A stretch of 64,000 bases of DNA from Terriglobia bacterium (GTDB lineage Bacteria; Acidobacteriota; Terriglobia; UBA7540). The stretch's first letter is position 1; the number at the start of each line of letters is the position of its first letter. Under the pieces are notes generated by a model that saw only the letters and a program-made list of their open reading frames with translations, searched no databases and was not told the origin of the DNA. Below are positions 18,382 through 27,722 of this stretch, piece by piece. The stretch lies in contig JASHON010000028.1 in assembly GCA_030041095.1 (NCBI GenBank), forward strand, positions 21,575-85,574. Direction: 5' to 3'. Position numbers and translations under genes: made by a program.

Positions 18382-18627
18382 TGTGCGTACCTCACTTTGA
18401 GTTCGCTCGGTTTGCTTACAAGTGAAGGTTAAAGAAGTGCGGAAAGGAGGCGTGAAATGCCGCGACAACCTTCGATTCGTAACAGACACTTCCCCGGCTC
18501 TTTGAAGCCCTCTCCTCGGGGGCACCGGGAAACGCGCAACTGAGATCCTGATGGTTTCAGATTCTGATCATGACCAGTATACCAGAAAGGGAACGAAGGA
18601 AGCCCAGGCTGAGTTACGATGGCTTCA

Positions 18628-18758
18628 CAGCCTGCAGAAAAAGTCTTTCGGGAGTTGACGTAGCGCCGGCTTCCAGCCGGCAACTCCCTTCAATTCAACG
18701 GAGGCCGGCAAGATGCCGGCGCTGCGTTCGCGGCGGCGTCGAGTTTTTCCGCAGCCTG
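18628..18758 (+). repeat. MITE-like repeat, family A, copy 1
   Basis: This 131-bp element has imperfect inverted ends: CAGCCTGCAGAAAAAGTC on the left and, on the opposite strand from the right, CAGGCTGCGGAAAAACTC. Inside are two hairpins, GCCGGCTTCCAGCCGGC and GCCGGCAAGATGCCGGC, separated by a short A-rich linker. Copies of equal length are at 31413-31543 and 38452-38582. There is no transposase frame. It lies in the 546-bp gap between the RRM gene and padR; nothing else was recognised in that gap. Confidence 0.85.
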
Positions 18759-18927
18759 ATGGTGGACGCGGGCGTGGCGAGGCCTCAGATAGAACGGGCA
18801 AGAAGGTGAATGCCCGAGCCGCTGCCTCAATCGGTGCTAACCGAATTTGCCTTAGACCGTCGAATCAATGTGTGGCCATACCACAACTGAAGGTGATATT
18901 CTAACGGGCGTAACCTGAGGAGACGGC

Positions 18928-19281
18928 ATGTCCAAAGATAAGCTCGACCTTCTTCAAGGCACATTGGACCTTATGGTGCTTCGCACGCTCGTTTCTATGG
19001 GTCCGCTGCACGGCTATGGCCTGGCGCGGCGGATCGAACAGGTCAGCGGCGATCGAGTGCTGCTGAACCAGGGAACCATCTACGCTTCGCTGGTGCGGCT
19101 GCAATATCGCGGATTGATTTCGGCCAAGTGGGGAACTTCCGACGGCGGTCGCCGCGCAAAGTACTATTCGATCACGCGATCTGGCAGAAATCGTCTTGCG
19201 GCTGAGACGGAGAATTGGCAAAGGCTTTCGGCAGTGATGGGCCGCGTGCTGGCTCTGCCGCAAGGAGGGTCGAGCCGATGA
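18928..19281 (+). CDS. PadR-family transcriptional regulator
   Basis: The 117-aa protein begins LDLLQGTLDLMVLRTLVSMGPLHGYGLARRI, the winged-helix opening of PadR regulators, with QGTIYASLVRLQYRGLISAKW as the recognition helix and wing. It is the short form without a large C-terminal domain. GAGGAG lies 6 nt before the ATG. Its stop overlaps the start of the ADOP permease gene (ATGA), a pairing that is very common in Acidobacteriota, so it probably represses this permease. Confidence 0.93.
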   Translation: MSKDKLDLLQGTLDLMVLRTLVSMGPLHGYGLARRIEQVSGDRVLLNQGTIYASLVRLQYRGLISAKWGTSDGGRRAKYYSITRSGRNRLAAETENWQRLSAVMGRVLALPQGGSSR

Positions 19282-21932
19282 TCGAATTCATTCGCGAGTG
19301 CTGGGGCCGATTGCGGTCCTTCTTCCTCAAAAACGAGCTTGATCGGGATATTGACGATGAGCTTTCTTCCCATCTCGAGATGGCCGTGGAACAAAATCTC
19401 CGATTGGGAATGAACCCGGAAGAGGCCCGTCGTCAGGCGCTCGTGCGCTTGGGCGGAATCGAGCAAGCGAAAGAACGGCATCGCGCCGCCCGCGGGATTC
19501 CGCTCTTGGACAGCTTCCTGCAAGACCTCCGCTACACTTTTCGGACTTTCAGGCGGGATCGCGGCTTTGCCGTCATCGCCGTGCTGATTCTCGGCGTCGG
19601 TATTGGCGCCAATACCGCGGTGTTCAGCTTCGTCGACACGATTCTGCTTCGCCCCCTCCCGTTTACGAATTCCCAACGGCTTGTCTGGATTGCTCCTCCT
19701 CCCACAAAGTGCGGCTTCTCTTGCGAGACGTACTCTGCAGACGCGTTCGAAGAATTTCGAGCGGAAAACCGCTCGTTTCAGGACGTCGCAGGATATTTTG
19801 CATTCTCCTCGGAGGACAATTACAATTTGACGGGACGCGGCGAGCCCGTGCCTGCCACCGGAATCCTTGTAACCGGAAGCTTCTTCCAAGTATTAGGCGT
19901 TCCCCCTTCGCTTGGGCGCTTGTTCGATCCCGATGACGTGCGGAAGGGCAGTCACCCGGTAGTTCTGCTGGCGAATGCTTATTGGAAGCGGCAGTTTGCG
20001 GCGGACCCAAGGATTGTGGGAAAAGCCATCGACCTGAACGGACAACCCACAACCGTCGTAGGTGTTCTGCCACCCACCTTCGATTTCGGCTCTGTTTTTT
20101 CGCCCGGTGAAAAGGTCGATCTCTTCACGCCGTTCATTCTGGACGATTGGCGCGATGACGGGAACGTCCTGACGATGATCGGCAGGCTGCGGCCCGGAGT
20201 GAGCCTGCCTCAGGCGCAAGCGGATGCGAACCTCGTGGCGCCCCAGCTTTACTTCAACACCAAATATCCGGACACAAAGGGACGGTACAAGGTGAACACG
20301 CTGACGCCGCTCAAGAAATATGTGACCGGGCGGATGCAGGGGCCGCTCATCATGCTGTGGTGCGCGGTGGGCGTCATTCTACTGATCGTTTGTGTCAACC
20401 TCTCGAATCTGCTTCTGGCCCGTGCAGCCACGCGGAGCAAGGAGTTTGCCTTGCGCAGCGCTTTAGGTGCTGGAAGGATGAGGCTCGTCCGTCAACTGCT
20501 TACGGAAAGCCTTGTGCTCTCCGCTGCGGGCGCGGTTTTAGGCCTGGTCTTAGCTTCCGCGACGACCGCTTTCCTGGCCCATGAGGGCTCTATTGCGCTT
20601 CCCCTCTTGAGCGATGTGCGGGTGGACGGAACGGCTCTCGCATGGACGGTTCTGCTTGCCGTCGCTGTCGCCGCCCTCTTTGGCGTGGTTCCAGGTCTCA
20701 AGGTTTCACGCGGCACGCTGCACGAGTCGCTGAAGGAGGCTGGGCCGGGGATGTCCGAGGGAAGGAAGCACGAGCGCTTGCGGGCCGCTTTGGTCGTTTC
20801 GGAGGTCGCCCTGGCTTCCGTATTGCTCGTGGGCGCAGGCTTGATGCTGCGAAGCTTTCTTCGGGTGCTGGACGTTAACTTGGGATTCCAGCCCGCGCGT
20901 GCTGCCGCGATCAAGGTTGATTATGAAGCCGGAGCCAGTGCGGCGAAGAGGAGGGTGATCCTCCAGCGGATTCTGAGCCATGTCGAAGCAATTCCCGGTG
21001 TCGAGGCCGCGGGTATGGTGGACTATCTTCCGCTCGGCCGGAATCGCGAGTGGGGTTCCGTCAAGGCAAAGGGCCGGCTGTACCGCCCGGGCGAGGCGCC
21101 GGATCCTCTGGTCTATGTCGTGACGCCGGGATTCTTCCGCGCCATGGGAATGCGTCTCATGGCAGGACGCGATTTTTCCTGGGCTGATGACCCGACCAAC
21201 CGAGGAGTGATCATCATCAACGAGGCGCTTGCCCGTGCACTTTGGCCGCACGAAAATGCGGTGGGTCAAATGGCGTCCGCCGGCCCCTTCAACGCCTGTG
21301 TCGTTATCGGTGTGGTCTCCGACGTCCACGAAACCAGCGTGGAAGGAAGTGCGGGCTGGCAGATCTACTACGCGGCAACTCAAGCGCGTCCTGCGGGAGC
21401 CGAGCTTGTCGTTCGGACCCAACTCCCTCCTGACACGCTGGCGGCCAGCGTACTCCGCACCCTGCGGCAACTGATCCCGAATCAACCTGCCGCAGCATTT
21501 CAGCCCATTCAACAAATCGTCGATCACGCCGTCTCGCCACGCCGCTTCTTCATGCTGCTTGTCACGAGCTTTGGGTTGTTCGGCCTGATTCTGGCCTCAC
21601 TCGGCATCTACGGCGTGATCTCCTACTCTGTGACTCGGCGAACGCAAGAGATTGGCATCCGGATGGCTCTTGGCGCGTCCCCTGCGAGCGTACGGCGGAT
21701 GATCGTACGAGCCACGCTGCGGCTGGCCCTCGCGGGCATCGGAGTGGGAGTGCTTATATCCCTTGCGCTTGCAACCGTGATCAACTCATTGCTGTTCGGA
21801 ATCGCTGCAACGGATCCGGTTACTTTTGCCGCGACGGTGATCGTCCTTGCTTCTGTGGCGCTCGCTGCCGGGTATCTTCCTGCCTGGCGCGCCTCTCGGA
21901 TCGAGCCCATGTCGGCCCTGCGATCCAATTAG
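19278..21932 (+). CDS. ADOP-type ABC permease (MacB/FtsX family)
   Basis: The 884-aa protein has an N-terminal cytoplasmic domain typical of acidobacterial duplicated orphan permeases (LDRDIDDELSSHLEMAVEQ, ARRQALVRLGG), then two MacB periplasmic-core plus FtsX modules. Membrane helices are at FAVIAVLILGVGIGANTAVF, LIMLWCAVGVILLIVCVN, the LLTESLVLSAAGAVLGLVL block, and again near the C-terminus (FFMLLVTSFGLFGLILAS). Each module ends with a GxR..LGA motif (LRSALGAGR, IRMALGASP) that contacts an ATPase. No ATPase gene is adjacent, hence orphan. AAGGAGG lies 9 nt before the ATG that overlaps the padR stop. Confidence 0.93.
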   Translation: MIEFIRECWGRLRSFFLKNELDRDIDDELSSHLEMAVEQNLRLGMNPEEARRQALVRLGGIEQAKERHRAARGIPLLDSFLQDLRYTFRTFRRDRGFAVIAVLILGVGIGANTAVFSFVDTILLRPLPFTNSQRLVWIAPPPTKCGFSCETYSADAFEEFRAENRSFQDVAGYFAFSSEDNYNLTGRGEPVPATGILVTGSFFQVLGVPPSLGRLFDPDDVRKGSHPVVLLANAYWKRQFAADPRIVGKAIDLNGQPTTVVGVLPPTFDFGSVFSPGEKVDLFTPFILDDWRDDGNVLTMIGRLRPGVSLPQAQADANLVAPQLYFNTKYPDTKGRYKVNTLTPLKKYVTGRMQGPLIMLWCAVGVILLIVCVNLSNLLLARAATRSKEFALRSALGAGRMRLVRQLLTESLVLSAAGAVLGLVLASATTAFLAHEGSIALPLLSDVRVDGTALAWTVLLAVAVAALFGVVPGLKVSRGTLHESLKEAGPGMSEGRKHERLRAALVVSEVALASVLLVGAGLMLRSFLRVLDVNLGFQPARAAAIKVDYEAGASAAKRRVILQRILSHVEAIPGVEAAGMVDYLPLGRNREWGSVKAKGRLYRPGEAPDPLVYVVTPGFFRAMGMRLMAGRDFSWADDPTNRGVIIINEALARALWPHENAVGQMASAGPFNACVVIGVVSDVHETSVEGSAGWQIYYAATQARPAGAELVVRTQLPPDTLAASVLRTLRQLIPNQPAAAFQPIQQIVDHAVSPRRFFMLLVTSFGLFGLILASLGIYGVISYSVTRRTQEIGIRMALGASPASVRRMIVRATLRLALAGIGVGVLISLALATVINSLLFGIAATDPVTFAATVIVLASVALAAGYLPAWRASRIEPMSALRSN

Positions 21933-21997
21933 GGAAACCTCCGTAATTCTCATCGTTCCCTCCTTTGCTGCGCTGGCATTGGGTGAAGATATCGCCC

Positions 21998-22762
21998 TCA
22001 TGAGCAGGTACATCCTTTCTCCTCTGCCTCCCGCCTTCGGATAGCGGCTCCCTGAGGGTCGGTGAGTATATCAAGCCACTTCGGGTCAGGTGAAGCCTCG
22101 GCAGCGTAGTTGTCGTGCCAGTTCCACCACTTGTACGGCGGATTTTGAGGGTAACCTTCTGGAGAATCCTCCCAAGTCTCCTGACGGCCGAGCGGCGTGA
22201 TATCGAGGTAGTTCCAGACGGTCCCCAGTGCTTCGTCGCCGCGGTTGTTGATGAAGTAGGTGCGGAACACCTTGTCGCCGTCGCGGAAGAATACGTTATG
22301 ACCATGCCACTCGTCCACGCCGAAGTCTTTGTCGAAGCTGTCTGTGATGGTGTACCACGGCATTTTCCAACCCATTCTTGTCTTCAAGCGAGCGATCTCC
22401 GCCTGCGGCGCGCGCGAGGCGTATGCCAGCGTGGTGTCGCGAGCGTTCAGATGGCTCAGGTGCGAGACCTGATCGGCGCCCAATGAGCAGCCGCGGCAAG
22501 CGTGGTCAGGCCAGCCGAACACTCCGGGCTCGAAGAAGGCGCGATAGAGGACCAATTGCCGGCGGCCCTCGAACAGGTCAGGAAGGCTGACTTTGCCCTT
22601 GGGTCCGTCGAACTCGTACTTCTTTTCTACGGCCATCCACGGCATCCGGCGGCGTTCGGCGGCCAACCTATCGCGAGCGCGGGTGAACTCCTTCTCCTTA
22701 ACAAGCATTTCCTTGCGCGCAACTTCCCACTCCTGCTGTGACACGATCGGAGGTGTTTTCAT
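21998..22762 (-). CDS. DUF899 thioredoxin-like protein
   Basis: The 254-aa protein begins IVSQQEWEVARKEMLVKEKEFTRARDRLAAERRRMPWM, the standard DUF899 opening, followed by LFEGRRQLVLYRAFFEP and GCSLGADQVSHLSHLNARDTT. The fold is related to thioredoxin/AhpC, but the function of DUF899 is unknown; a Cys pair (HACRGC) lies near residue 92. The C-terminus ends EKGCTCS. AAAGGA lies 9 nt upstream of the ATG. It converges with the ADOP gene. Confidence 0.9.
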   Translation of the reverse strand: MKTPPIVSQQEWEVARKEMLVKEKEFTRARDRLAAERRRMPWMAVEKKYEFDGPKGKVSLPDLFEGRRQLVLYRAFFEPGVFGWPDHACRGCSLGADQVSHLSHLNARDTTLAYASRAPQAEIARLKTRMGWKMPWYTITDSFDKDFGVDEWHGHNVFFRDGDKVFRTYFINNRGDEALGTVWNYLDITPLGRQETWEDSPEGYPQNPPYKWWNWHDNYAAEASPDPKWLDILTDPQGAAIRRREAEEKGCTCS

Positions 22763-23024
22763 CGGTAGTTGTCCTTTCTCATGTTCGGTATCCCTGTCTT
22801 GTTCGTAACGGCCCTTCCCACGCGCAATCAGTGGATGGATTCTCGCTGGCGGGGAGTGGCGGGTTAACCGCCAACAGCGCCGGCCAGGATAACTCGCCTT
22901 GCCAGGGAGGAGTCAGCCGCGCTGAAGCCACGAGCCAACTTCTGAGCGGCGGACCACCCGGGAGTTAATGGCGATAAGGCTTTTGTCAGTACTGATTTCC
23001 TTCGTCAGCCTGCTCGATATTTGC

Positions 23025-24056
23025 TTACGCCGCACCTGCCTGTGACTGTGCCGCAGGCCGCGAGTTGTTTTGGAGCAACCGCCATTGTCCTGGTGTAGTT
23101 CCTTCCCAGTGGTGGAAAGCCCGAAAGAAGGAATTGGCGTCTTCGTAGCCTAACAGGTAGGCAGTTTCATTCAGCTCCCGAGATGAGTGGAGCAGGTAGT
23201 GACGGGCCAGTTCACGGCGCGCTTCGTCCAACAGACGCTGAAATGTAATGCCCTGATCAGTGAGGCGGCGCTGCAGGGTCCGAGTGCTTAGATGCAACTC
23301 CCTTGCGAGATCCTGTACTCCCGGACGGTGACCGGCGAGGTGCTGCTTCAGGATGCCTTTTGCTTGTTCGGCGAAAGTCTTCTGCGCGAGCTGTTCAGCC
23401 AATTCCGCGTCTAGCCGCGGCGCAACAATCGCAAGCAACTCAGGGTTGTAGGTGACAAAGGGCAGTTCCATATCCGCCTTGCTGAATACCAGGGCATCCT
23501 GGCTGCATTTGAAATTCACGGGACAGCGGAAATGTGCTTTATACATTTCTCGATGCGCTGAAGGCCGGTGAAGCTCGACGCGCTTGGGATTCAGGGCAAG
23601 CCCGGTGCCTCGGCGCCCGATCCCAACAATCCATGCAAAACACACGTCCACCAGCAGCGCAGGCTCTTTCTCATGTGCCAGAAGCCAAAAGAACTGGACC
23701 GCACATTCATTGCCCCTTTCGACCAGACGAATTTCCTCAGGGCAGATGAGTTGCTTGTATCGCGCCGACCGCTCTATGGCGTCCCGAAAGGACCGGGCGG
23801 CGAGCGCGGCAATTTTGGCAGGATCGTAGCGTTCGACGCGCTCGCCGGTCCCCAGTTTAAGGCCAATCGCGGGATCGTTGCTCGCTTCTGCAATTCCCCG
23901 GTAAAGGGCGAAGAGCTCCTCGGTGCTCACCAGGATCTTTTCCTGGCTGAACAAGCCCAGTGGCAGACCCGCTTGGCGCAGTACTGCCTCCGGCGAGAGG
24001 CCCAGTTCTTCGAGCCTTCGTGGCAGTGTGCTCGAAACTCGAAATCGGTTCGTCAT
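23025..24056 (-). CDS. AraC-family transcriptional regulator
   Basis: The 343-aa protein has an N-terminal Arabinose_bd/OruR-like domain (LEELGLSPEAVLRQAGLPLGLF, ALYRGIAEASNDPAIGLKLG) and a C-terminal AraC DNA-binding domain with two helix-turn-helix units (VQDLARELHLSTRTLQRRL and LNETAYLLGYEDANSFFRAFHHWEG). Such proteins often activate catabolic genes. The ATG at 24056 was preferred over GTG 24068. No target gene is obvious; the methyltransferase gene upstream on the same strand is one option. Confidence 0.92.
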   Translation of the reverse strand: MTNRFRVSSTLPRRLEELGLSPEAVLRQAGLPLGLFSQEKILVSTEELFALYRGIAEASNDPAIGLKLGTGERVERYDPAKIAALAARSFRDAIERSARYKQLICPEEIRLVERGNECAVQFFWLLAHEKEPALLVDVCFAWIVGIGRRGTGLALNPKRVELHRPSAHREMYKAHFRCPVNFKCSQDALVFSKADMELPFVTYNPELLAIVAPRLDAELAEQLAQKTFAEQAKGILKQHLAGHRPGVQDLARELHLSTRTLQRRLTDQGITFQRLLDEARRELARHYLLHSSRELNETAYLLGYEDANSFFRAFHHWEGTTPGQWRLLQNNSRPAAQSQAGAA

Positions 24057-24223
24057 CGCTGACCTCACACCCTAACCCGGTTCGTCGGGTCCCGTCTTTT
24101 CAGCCGACCCTCTTGATTTCCTTTGTGTGCCTCCGTATGAGTAGAGCCCGTCAGGGCTTCGGGTTCGGTCCGGATGCGACTTGCGTGCCGTTTGCAAGGG
24201 TGAGTCGCGCACTGGCTAGGATC

Positions 24224-24841
24224 TCAGCCGCGCCGCGTTGACGGTTGCGCCGGGGTCATGCGCTGGCGTGACAGGCAGAACCACGCTTTTGCATCGTGAG
24301 CGCGGAACTCGCCGGACCGCAGCTCGACGATCTCCAGCGCGGGCTCGATAGCACGAACAACATCGCGTGCCGAGCGGCGAGGAGGACCGACTTCTCGAGG
24401 CGGACCTTCGGTGCTGCCAATGAGGCTCAGCCACAAGCCGCCGGGCATCAGGGAACCCGCGACATGCGCGGCGAAGCGCTCGTGCTCCTCGGGTTCGTCG
24501 AAGACATGAAAGCAAGCACGGTCAAAGACGAACTGAAAGGGGCCGTCGGCCACGGGCGCGGCGAGAAAATCCCATGTCGCGAAGCGGCAGCAAAGATTGC
24601 GGCCGTCCATTTTGGCGATAGCCCTTTGGACTGCCAGCGGCGAGACGTCAATGCCGAGCACATCGAAGCCGCGCTCGGCCAGCCAAATCGCATTCGTCCC
24701 GGTGCCCGCGCCGATCTCGAGCGTTCGACCCGGCGCGACGCCGCCTGAATTGACGAACTCGATGAGCAAGGGTTCCGGCTCGCCCGTATCCCAGGGCAGT
24801 TCCCCGGAGGCATAGGATTCATTCCAGGATGGGTGCGGCAT
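24224..24841 (-). CDS. SAM-dependent methyltransferase (TPMT/TehB-like)
   Basis: The 205-aa protein begins WNESYASGELPWDTGEPEP, a motif of thiopurine-methyltransferase-like and TehB-like enzymes, followed by TLEIGAGTGTNAIWLAERG (SAM motif I), VLGIDVSPLAVQRA, FDRACFHVF and LMPGGLWLSLIGSTEG. These enzymes usually methylate small nucleophiles or act on toxic oxyanions and thiols. The length is normal. It stands alone in a region of unrelated single genes. Confidence 0.88.
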   Translation of the reverse strand: MPHPSWNESYASGELPWDTGEPEPLLIEFVNSGGVAPGRTLEIGAGTGTNAIWLAERGFDVLGIDVSPLAVQRAIAKMDGRNLCCRFATWDFLAAPVADGPFQFVFDRACFHVFDEPEEHERFAAHVAGSLMPGGLWLSLIGSTEGPPREVGPPRRSARDVVRAIEPALEIVELRSGEFRAHDAKAWFCLSRQRMTPAQPSTRRG

Positions 24842-25091
24842 GAGGGCTTGAGTATAGCACTGCCCTCACTTCCTTAACAGCTTGAATGCCTGGTTCCAAT
24901 TCTCCCCTGTGAACGCGGTAATCATCCAAATTACCCGCTTCGCCCATCTGAATCGCCTCCACGGACTTGACCCCGTGAACCGCGAGAACCACGAGTTCTC
25001 CGAATTTCAGAGTTTGGCGATTGCCATAACGATCAAGCGTTGCGATCGAGCGGCATGATTTTGACGGTTGCGGCCCGAGCGCGTGCGCCGA

Positions 25092-25274
25092 TCATGGGTT
25101 TAAGATACGGGCTGCCCTTGTATTTCGTTCTGTATGCGTGGTCGATGCTCCGACAAGGCGTTCCCGTACAGTGTTATTCACACCGCGATCCCGGCCGCCG
25201 GACGGCGCCAGACCAAGAATTACGATCAGGCCCAGGAACAAAGATGCTGCGCCCAGTGAGAGCAGCTTGCCCAT
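25092..25274 (-). CDS. Possible small membrane protein
   Basis: From ATG 25274 the frame encodes about 60 residues with one hydrophobic segment (MGKLLSLGAASLFLGLIVILGLAP) and a polar basic tail. Composition fits a single-pass small membrane protein, but no family is recognised and no strong ribosome binding site is seen. It lies directly upstream of the methyltransferase gene with a 250-bp gap and just after the aldo/keto reductase gene on the same strand. The call is tentative. Confidence 0.3.
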   Translation of the reverse strand: MGKLLSLGAASLFLGLIVILGLAPSGGRDRGVNNTVRERLVGASTTHTERNTRAARILNP

Positions 25275-25308
25275 GTTCGGTCTGCTCCTGCTTGCCATGT
25301 CCAATCAC

Positions 25309-26304
<996 letters not shown>

Positions 26305-26619
26305 TCATCCTCCATCTCTACTTCAGTGACGCGATTTTCACTCCTCTTCGACGATGCCGCAATACTCATGGCCTATCCGCGGGTGCTATCTGTCATTCAA
26401 CAGTTTAGATGTCACCGTCTGCGGAGCGCACTAGCGAAGCGCGCCAATCTGCTTGCAAACCCCGCCATTCTCATTTTCGGACCATAATGAAAGCCTGACA
26501 AAAATGCAATGCGCTGTGAGGCTCGTCGACGATCCGGGTAATTGAACCCACCTGCGCGGAGATACATGGGAGAATCGGATTCAGGAGGGAGCCAGTGGAA
26601 CGCGGTGAGGCGCCTTCCG

Positions 26620-26836
26620 ATGCCAGACCTGCATCACGTCAAGGCTGCCGTTCTCAGGAGCCTCGCTTTCAATAAGACCGTCGTACTGAGGTATCGTATT
26701 TCATCTCGAATCCCGGAAGCTGGCGCCCGGCACGATCAATCTACGGCTCGGGACCGTGCGCCGTCTCCGGAGCTCGAAGTCGATCCCTGCCGGCGATATG
26801 ATACACAAGGGGCAGGATGGGTGGCGACCAATTTGA
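26620..26836 (+). pseudogene. Eroded tyrosine recombinase (integrase) N-terminus
   Basis: The plus strand encodes MPDLHHVKAAVLRSLA, then FNKTVVLRYRI, and, one frame on after an extra T near 26705, FHLESRKLAPGTINLRLGTVRR. I recognise these as successive parts of the SAM-like N-terminal domain of an Acidobacteriota integrase family, where the missing middle (about 25 residues between the first two pieces) and the whole catalytic domain should be. So this is a deleted and frameshifted relic. It sits in a 636-bp gap between the aldo/keto reductase and VOC genes, in a region with several other relics. Confidence 0.65.
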
Positions 26837-26940
26837 GACATCGGCCGCAGCAGATGAGCGAATGAACTCGTGGGTCACCGGTACAGACCGACGCAAAGGC
26901 CGTTGCGTTCGTTCTGATCGAGCACAAGGAGCAAACGAAT

Positions 26941-27417
26941 ATGAAGGCAAAGAACACGATCTGCCTCTGGTTCGACAAGGACGCGCATGAGGCGGCGCGC
27001 TTTTACGCCGGGACCTTTCCGGCTAGCGAAGTAACCGCTGTTCACGAGGCCCCCGGTGACTATCCGGGCGGCAGGAAGGGCGATGTGCTCACGGTGGAGT
27101 TCGCCGTCCTGGGCATTCCCTGTCTCGGTCTCAACGGCGGCCCGGCGTTCCGGCACACCGAGGCCTTTTCCTTCCAGGTCGCGACGGAGAATCAGGAAGA
27201 GACGGACCGTTACTGGAACGCGATCGTTGGCAACGGCGGCACAGAAAGCCAGTGCGGTTGGTGCAAGGACCGCTGGGGCCTCTCCTGGCAGATCACCCCG
27301 CGCGCGCTAACCGATGCGCTAGCGGCTGGCGGCGGTGAGGCAAAGCGCGCCTTCGAAGCGATGATGACGATGAAGAAGATCGACGTCGCCACCATCGAGG
27401 CGGCGCGGCGAGGTTGA
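26941..27417 (+). CDS. VOC-family protein (PhnB-like)
   Basis: The 158-aa protein begins ITICLWFDKDAHEAARFYAGTFP-like sequence (here NTICLWFDKDAHEAARFYAG), followed by GLNGGPAFRHTEAFSFQV and CGWCKDRWGLSWQI, the standard pattern of the 3-demethylubiquinone methyltransferase-like/PhnB group of the vicinal-oxygen-chelate superfamily. The catalytic role is usually unknown. AGGAGC lies 8 nt before the ATG. Such genes often accompany YCII/ECF42 sigma clusters, and one lies just downstream on the other strand. Confidence 0.9.
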   Translation: MKAKNTICLWFDKDAHEAARFYAGTFPASEVTAVHEAPGDYPGGRKGDVLTVEFAVLGIPCLGLNGGPAFRHTEAFSFQVATENQEETDRYWNAIVGNGGTESQCGWCKDRWGLSWQITPRALTDALAAGGGEAKRAFEAMMTMKKIDVATIEAARRG

Positions 27418-27479
27418 CGTGAACACGCCGACACGTCCTTATCTCAAATCCTGTGATAATAGGCAGTGCATGCCAGCAC

Positions 27480-27722
27480 TCACGCGCCTGCCGGATCGCT
27501 TTGCCCGCGGAACATGCCTCCGAGCGGAGTAATGATTGTACTCCCCGGTTGGGTCAGAGAATATTCGACGGCAGTGGTTTTCGATTTCGAGACTCGCCTG
27601 GTGATGAACCCTGTGGACTCGAGCCTGCGAAGATTTCTGGTAAGCATTCGCTGGGAGACCCTTCCAAGGTGGCGACGCAACGGTCCATGTCGATAAGCGC
27701 GTTTCAAGGGAGAGGACCGCAC
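27480..27722 (-). pseudogene. HxlR-family regulator fragment
   Basis: The 80-residue frame contains RVSQRMLTRNLRRLESTGFITRRV and VEYSLTQPGSTIITPLGGM, matching the second half of the HxlR winged-helix domain (recognition helix and wing). The first ~35 residues that HxlR proteins need, including the conserved Cys near the N-terminus, are missing; the frame starts immediately at the 3' end of the sigma factor gene. It is most likely a truncated relic fused by deletion to its present position. Confidence 0.6.

Noticed and set aside
24850..25070. Open minus-strand stretch with protein-like sequence (KFGELVVLAVHGVKSVEA)
   Set aside because: No start codon or ribosome binding site in frame and no recognised family; could be a relic but evidence is too thin to list as a feature.
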